This document shows positions 60,169-64,000 of a stretch of DNA of 64,000 nt, piece by piece; position 1 is the stretch's first letter, and every line of letters begins with the position of its first letter. This stretch comes from Nitrospira sp. (lineage in GTDB: Bacteria > Nitrospirota > Nitrospiria > Nitrospirales > Nitrospiraceae), in assembly GCA_030123625.1 (NCBI GenBank), contig CP126121.1:3512179-3576178 (forward strand). Direction: 5' to 3'. The position numbers and the translations under genes were made by a program. The notes beneath the pieces are model-generated. The model was not told the DNA's origin and did not search any database. It saw only the letters and a list, made by a program, of their open reading frames with translations.

Positions 60169-63111
60169 TTAGCGACCCTCCTTTGTTACGGAATTAAGGT
60201 GCGCATACAGTGCGGGCAGTACGGATGCAGGCACAAGTTTCGATCCAAGGATGGGATAGTTTCCTGCTACGGCACGAAGTGCCCGTCGGAGAGCTAGCGG
60301 GATAGGGACCACAGGACCGGTACCTATTTTCATTAATGCGGCTAGGTGTCGCGAAGTAAAGGTATTTATTCGATGGTGCTCAGGCCAAAGTATATCGAGC
60401 GTTGAATTTCTGACCTTATCGTCTGGAAAGGTATAGCGGTACTTTCCATTGCCATTCGAAGATCGAACAGGACCAGGTGCTTGTCTGCTTAATACGGCGA
60501 TAATCCGGGCAATGGGAAGCGGCAAATACAAACTGTCTCCCCAACTCTCGAGTACTCCCTTCGGACGCTTTTCAAAGACCGGCACTTCTGCAGCCGTAAA
60601 TGCAGCGAGCATAGCCCAGGACCTTGAGCGAGTCCACCAAAGTAGTGATCCCTCCCGATAGATCTTGTAGCAATCTGGTCCATCATCCCGACGGCACCAC
60701 TCAACGGAGACGCTCCTGTTGGTAAGCTGAACTGGATGATGGGCAAAGCCCCGTCTATTCCAATCCCATTTCCGATATGTGGGCCAGTTTTTCGGCTCAG
60801 CTGCTTTCTGCTTCATAACCGAGCGTACCGACATGCCGAGTGCATTCGGGCTGCGTAAAAAACTAGGTCCGGCGATATTGAGCTCTTGAGCAAAGGAGGT
60901 GAGGGTATCAATGCTCGTAGACCGACAACGCGGTAGCGTCGGCACAATAGGACAGCATGAAGTCGATTCAATGTTTATAACGTTCCAAGCTGATGACAAA
61001 CGGTTAAAGCGATCAAGAAGAAATGGAGGAACAAGTCCGGTCAACACTGCCTCATAGAAATGTCCATGGCGGAAAACCACGAGCTTCGGAAGGCACGCAA
61101 AATACATCCGGCTTCGCCAGCGGAAGTCACCCATCACATCCAGAATCCCCGCATCAACAAAGGCTCGAAGGACCGACCATACTTCGGGGAATTCTATTCC
61201 AAAGTTTTGAGACAGAAGCGAGGCCAGTGAAGATTCTGTAATGCCTCGTCTTTCAGACAACTCACAGCTCAAAATTGTTGCAAGTGCGCGAGGTAGTCTG
61301 TTTTTAGATTTGAGGACGGGAGGCGTATCCACCTCATTCGTCGGCAATCGCAACCTGACCATCTCCGATTCTTGCTGTGTCGTGACGGCGAGAGCTTGCT
61401 CAGTTAAAGCAACGATGTCGCAAAGTGAACCATCCACAAACCAACGTGAATTATCTGAGGGCCGTTTGAATTCATAGTTACAAAGCCCCTCTATGAAGGT
61501 AATTGTCTTTTCCGCTATGGGAAAATAGTTCGTGAATGCAACAACACGGTGACTTCGTAGCAGATGGTAAGGATCAATTTGTGTGCTGAAACTCCAATTG
61601 TTTGCACTACCTGTAATTCTATCAAGGGAGCTCCATTGATTCGGCTGGATCTCGATACTGACCTTGTCTGCATCTACCACCTCGATAAACGGCAATGCCT
61701 GCGATATTGCCACGAAACTTTCGCCCACGCGCAAACCACCATGAATTATAATTTCAGGAGGTGGCAATGTGTGTTTGAGGCATCGGATGCCGAGCAACGA
61801 CGGATAATGCGAACAATCTAATCTGTACAAACTTTCTATCGTTACGCCTCTCAACTCAAACCAACCTTCATGACTGGACCTGGAAACCTCTAGGATGTTC
61901 CCACTATCTTGAGACGCAGCACGGAAGGAGGGCAACAAGCTTTCTGAAACAAGCGCGCGAAGATTTCCCATCGCTGGAAAATTATCGCAAAGCACATAAA
62001 CACCATCCTCTGATTCTTTGAAGAGAAGGAACCCGCTTGAAACAGCGTTTCGTACAGCACCGAATGATTTTTCAAGCTGCTTGTCTAATTTATGGAATGA
62101 TAATAATTTACTTGTTAGCCCGTGAGCTTCTTGCTCTGCAACGAGGACGAAACGAAATGGCGAACGCCTCGGCGTAAGTAATTGGACCGATTTTATTCCC
62201 GGTATGGCGATTTCCTTATCACTCGTAATTGAAATCCAAAATTGTCCATCGTCGTCTTCCAGTTCGAGTCTGGCCTTGCCATGGTTTTCAGTTTGATGAT
62301 CTGGTACAGAGCTGAGTGCTACTTCGCGTATCGCAGACCAGAATATAGTATGAGAAGCGACGCTCCGGGGCGCACTTCTATAGGTGGAATTGAATTCCTG
62401 AAGCGCCTCCTGGAATTGCACGGTAAATTTACCGATATTTTGACTGATTACACGGTGAACCTCATTAATTTCCGGCTCGTGGCCAACCAACTTGTGCCTA
62501 CGCAGCAAAATTCCCAATGCCTTTAAATCATGCCGGGATGGCACTGCTAGGCGAATGGAATACCCGATTATTGAATGAAATCCAGACTTCGGTATTCTAG
62601 GTAGTATGAGCCGTCTGCAGTTAGGGTCTTCTAGGTTGCGCCGCGTGGACCATTTTTCAAACTCTTCCCACAATTTTCTTAAGCGATTAAGACAATGGGA
62701 CCTCCTTCCGAGTAAAATTGAAAGACGGCTCCTGAAATCACCTATTGATTTGAAATCGCCACCTATGTCATTGGCAACCATGCAAGTTAGCATTAGATGA
62801 GAAAGAAAGGGTGGCGGGTCTGATCCCTCTTTGTTCCAATGCCTATACCGCCTATAGGCGTCAGAGCCTAGAGAACGTGCGCCGATGGCCTGTCGAACAG
62901 AGTCAATGAAGGCGGGTCGAACAGTACGGGAACGAACATTGGCGGCCGCACACAGTTCATCGGTCGTGACGTATAAGCGGACGACATGATTTGAATTGGA
63001 CGTTCCCGAATGGTTTGTGAAAAACTGCCGGTATAAGGCAGAAGTCCAATTATCGATGTGCCAATCTGCGAAGGCATCTTGAGAGCTCTGTGCCTTCATG
63101 ACGGCTGCCAT
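60169..63111 (-). CDS. 980-aa Druantia component of unknown fold (DruF-like)
   Basis: First gene of the five-gene defence operon, reading from ATG 63111 (ATG 63099 is also possible; no good ribosome site at either). The sequence is soluble and long, with no nuclease, ATPase or membrane motif I can name. The N-terminal part is helical and basic (FRSRLSILLGRRSHCLNRLRKLWEEFEKW). The middle contains beta-rich stretches, and the last 200 residues resemble a winged-helix or processing domain (LWWTRSRSWAMLAAFTAAEVPVF). Abuts the 709-aa gene with no gap. Context is the only basis for a defence role. Confidence 0.65.
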   Translation of the reverse strand: MAAVMKAQSSQDAFADWHIDNWTSALYRQFFTNHSGTSNSNHVVRLYVTTDELCAAANVRSRTVRPAFIDSVRQAIGARSLGSDAYRRYRHWNKEGSDPPPFLSHLMLTCMVANDIGGDFKSIGDFRSRLSILLGRRSHCLNRLRKLWEEFEKWSTRRNLEDPNCRRLILPRIPKSGFHSIIGYSIRLAVPSRHDLKALGILLRRHKLVGHEPEINEVHRVISQNIGKFTVQFQEALQEFNSTYRSAPRSVASHTIFWSAIREVALSSVPDHQTENHGKARLELEDDDGQFWISITSDKEIAIPGIKSVQLLTPRRSPFRFVLVAEQEAHGLTSKLLSFHKLDKQLEKSFGAVRNAVSSGFLLFKESEDGVYVLCDNFPAMGNLRALVSESLLPSFRAASQDSGNILEVSRSSHEGWFELRGVTIESLYRLDCSHYPSLLGIRCLKHTLPPPEIIIHGGLRVGESFVAISQALPFIEVVDADKVSIEIQPNQWSSLDRITGSANNWSFSTQIDPYHLLRSHRVVAFTNYFPIAEKTITFIEGLCNYEFKRPSDNSRWFVDGSLCDIVALTEQALAVTTQQESEMVRLRLPTNEVDTPPVLKSKNRLPRALATILSCELSERRGITESSLASLLSQNFGIEFPEVWSVLRAFVDAGILDVMGDFRWRSRMYFACLPKLVVFRHGHFYEAVLTGLVPPFLLDRFNRLSSAWNVINIESTSCCPIVPTLPRCRSTSIDTLTSFAQELNIAGPSFLRSPNALGMSVRSVMKQKAAEPKNWPTYRKWDWNRRGFAHHPVQLTNRSVSVEWCRRDDGPDCYKIYREGSLLWWTRSRSWAMLAAFTAAEVPVFEKRPKGVLESWGDSLYLPLPIARIIAVLSRQAPGPVRSSNGNGKYRYTFPDDKVRNSTLDILWPEHHRINTFTSRHLAALMKIGTGPVVPIPLALRRALRAVAGNYPILGSKLVPASVLPALYAHLNSVTKEGR

Positions 63112-63690
63112 GATACATAGGTGTCTTGCATGAGTTCGTCCCGAGTCGTACTCTAAAGATACGGGACAATATCAATTTCGTATGATCGATTCCATCCAAC
63201 TTTGGGTTGTGCCTAATGGAACGCAGGGTTCAGTTTTCTTGTCTGACGTCTAAATTCTTAAAATGTAATGGCTTTCTGTTGAAACAGTGTAAGAACGCCA
63301 GGCACGACACGGACTGAGATCAGTGAGCCCTAAGCCAGCACTTAGGGGCGGGAGACTAGGAAAACATATGGGGGATTCTTGCAATACGACACGCCAGTCA
63401 TTACCGTTCGCAGTTTCAGTGAGTATTTCACGATCTCACCGAAAACTCGAAAGGGCCAGCAATTTTCTCATTTGGTATCGCCTCATCCATCCTTATCTTG
63501 TGCTTGCACGCGTTTGGTCGTTACGGGAGCAGCCGATCGGCAAACACCTGCGGGGTGCACTGCTCGCGCTAGTGCCCCCTGTTACTCTTGTACTCTCGCT
63601 GCGCAATCCTTTGTAGGCCCGCGGCTCCCTCCTGACTCCTCTGTGAACCGTACGGCGCCTCTCATCCTTGCCTGAGAAACTTTTGCTAAG
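63112..63690. other. Upstream region of the defence operon, no gene seen
   Basis: The region is AT-rich near 63150-63290 and should contain the operon promoter on the minus strand. TTGATA and TAGAGT occur, but with poor spacing, so no promoter is called. The frame at 63323-63616 (plus) has no coding character. Confidence 0.4.
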
Positions 63691-63710
63691 TCACACAAGG
63701 AGAAATTACC

Positions 63711-63898
63711 ACGGCAATCGACACTTCGTCCAAACGACCGGCAACGATGCTGCGATGCGGCCATATCCAAGGAGCGATCTGGCGGAATGTCAGCGAGAAG
63801 GGACCGTTCTTCGCTACGACATTTCGTGGCCACTCAAGGATCAGTCCGGTGCCTGGCGCAACGGGGTATCCCTCGGTCTCAATGACCTAGAGAGCTGA
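63711..63898 (+). pseudogene. Decayed second copy of the 80-aa gene at 44670
   Basis: An AAGGAGAAATTACC leader, like AAAGGAGACACAAC at 44670, is followed by ACG where the intact gene has ATG. The first frame reads LRCGHIQGAIWRN ... EKGPFF, matching LRCSGIKASIWKN ... NGPFY. A one-base shift near 63825 leads to DQSGAWRNGVSLGLNDLES, matching GQDGVWKNSESFGLADLEA, and a stop comes earlier than in the intact gene. Start, frame and end are all lost, so it is a pseudogene. Confidence 0.8.
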
Positions 63899-63917
63899 TC
63901 CTGGTGCAGGAGGTCCA

Positions 63918-64000
63918 ATGCCACTGCTTCTGCTCTTACTCGCTCCTCTTTCTTCCGTCGCCAAAGACCTCGGAGAACTGAGCGCGAATCCTTATCAGCA
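63918..64000 (+). CDS. Small secreted protein, C-terminus cut by window edge
   Basis: ATG 63918 with GGAGG 5 nt upstream opens a signal peptide (PLLLLLLAPLSSVAKD) followed by LGELSANPYQ, where the window ends. Short exported proteins with this start are common in Nitrospira; role unknown. Confidence 0.6.
   Translation, partial: MPLLLLLLAPLSSVAKDLGELSANPYQ

Noticed and set aside
50383-63111. DISARM system
   Set aside because: DISARM also has a helicase, a DUF1998 protein and a methylase, but there the helicase and DUF1998 are separate genes with a phospholipase-D protein. Here one protein carries both and no PLD protein is present.

Overview
The window reads as a chromosomal segment of a Nitrospira-like bacterium (phylum Nitrospirota). 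That placement is an inference from gene content (many short secreted proteins and lipoproteins, a heavy-metal RND pump with a c-type cytochrome behind it, a soluble transhydrogenase, a nagB/glycosyltransferase block) and not from a marker gene. No rRNA, tRNA or CRISPR array was seen.

Layout. 1-5.6 kb: a partial lipoprotein, a small lipoprotein, an AT-rich PP-loop ATPase gene broken by an in-frame amber codon, a complete-looking IS630-family element, a decayed SDR gene and a YecA/UPF0149-type SEC-C protein. 5.4-9.9 kb: nagB, a GT-B glycosyltransferase and a secreted DMFase-like/PKD protein, bracketed by two copies of a small membrane-protein gene, the left copy dead. 10-17.8 kb: housekeeping and envelope genes (zinc alcohol dehydrogenase, Tim44-like membrane protein, YbaK-type deacylase, SthA transhydrogenase, small secreted proteins). 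17.85-29.4 kb: one gene of 11.6 kb for a 3854-residue RTX protein with an N-terminal lipase-like domain. 29.5-31.3 kb: a helix-turn-helix regulator divergent from a small coiled-coil protein, then a SpoU-type RNA methyltransferase. 31.3-37.5 kb: a tightly overlapping TolC/HlyD/RND heavy-metal efflux operon ending in a cytochrome c.

From about 37.8 kb to the right edge the DNA is accessory. 37.9-44 kb is a toxin-antitoxin cluster. Two modules are intact (39.4-40.1 and 41.3-42.0 kb). The HigBA, TacAT, VapBC and BrnTA modules are each damaged in a different way (deletion, frameshift, Trp-to-amber substitution, truncation). 44.7-48.3 kb is a mobilization module: small plasmid-type proteins, a candidate oriT with long inverted repeats and three 9-bp direct repeats, a MobC-like protein and a relaxase. 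An ISL3-family element with a perfect 8-bp target duplication (48742-50142) separates it from the next unit.

50.4-63.1 kb, all on the minus strand, is a defence operon matching the layout of a type II Druantia system: a 980-aa protein, a 709-aa ATPase-like protein, a DruE-like helicase of about 1980 residues with a C-terminal Cys cluster, a DNA cytosine-5 methyltransferase, and a Vsr-type endonuclease overlapping the methyltransferase. The helicase frame is broken once, at a run of five C between the two RecA domains. At 63.7 kb a decayed second copy of the small gene from 44.67 kb appears, so the mobilization and defence block is bracketed by related sequences. All assignments come from reading motifs by eye; no database search was run.
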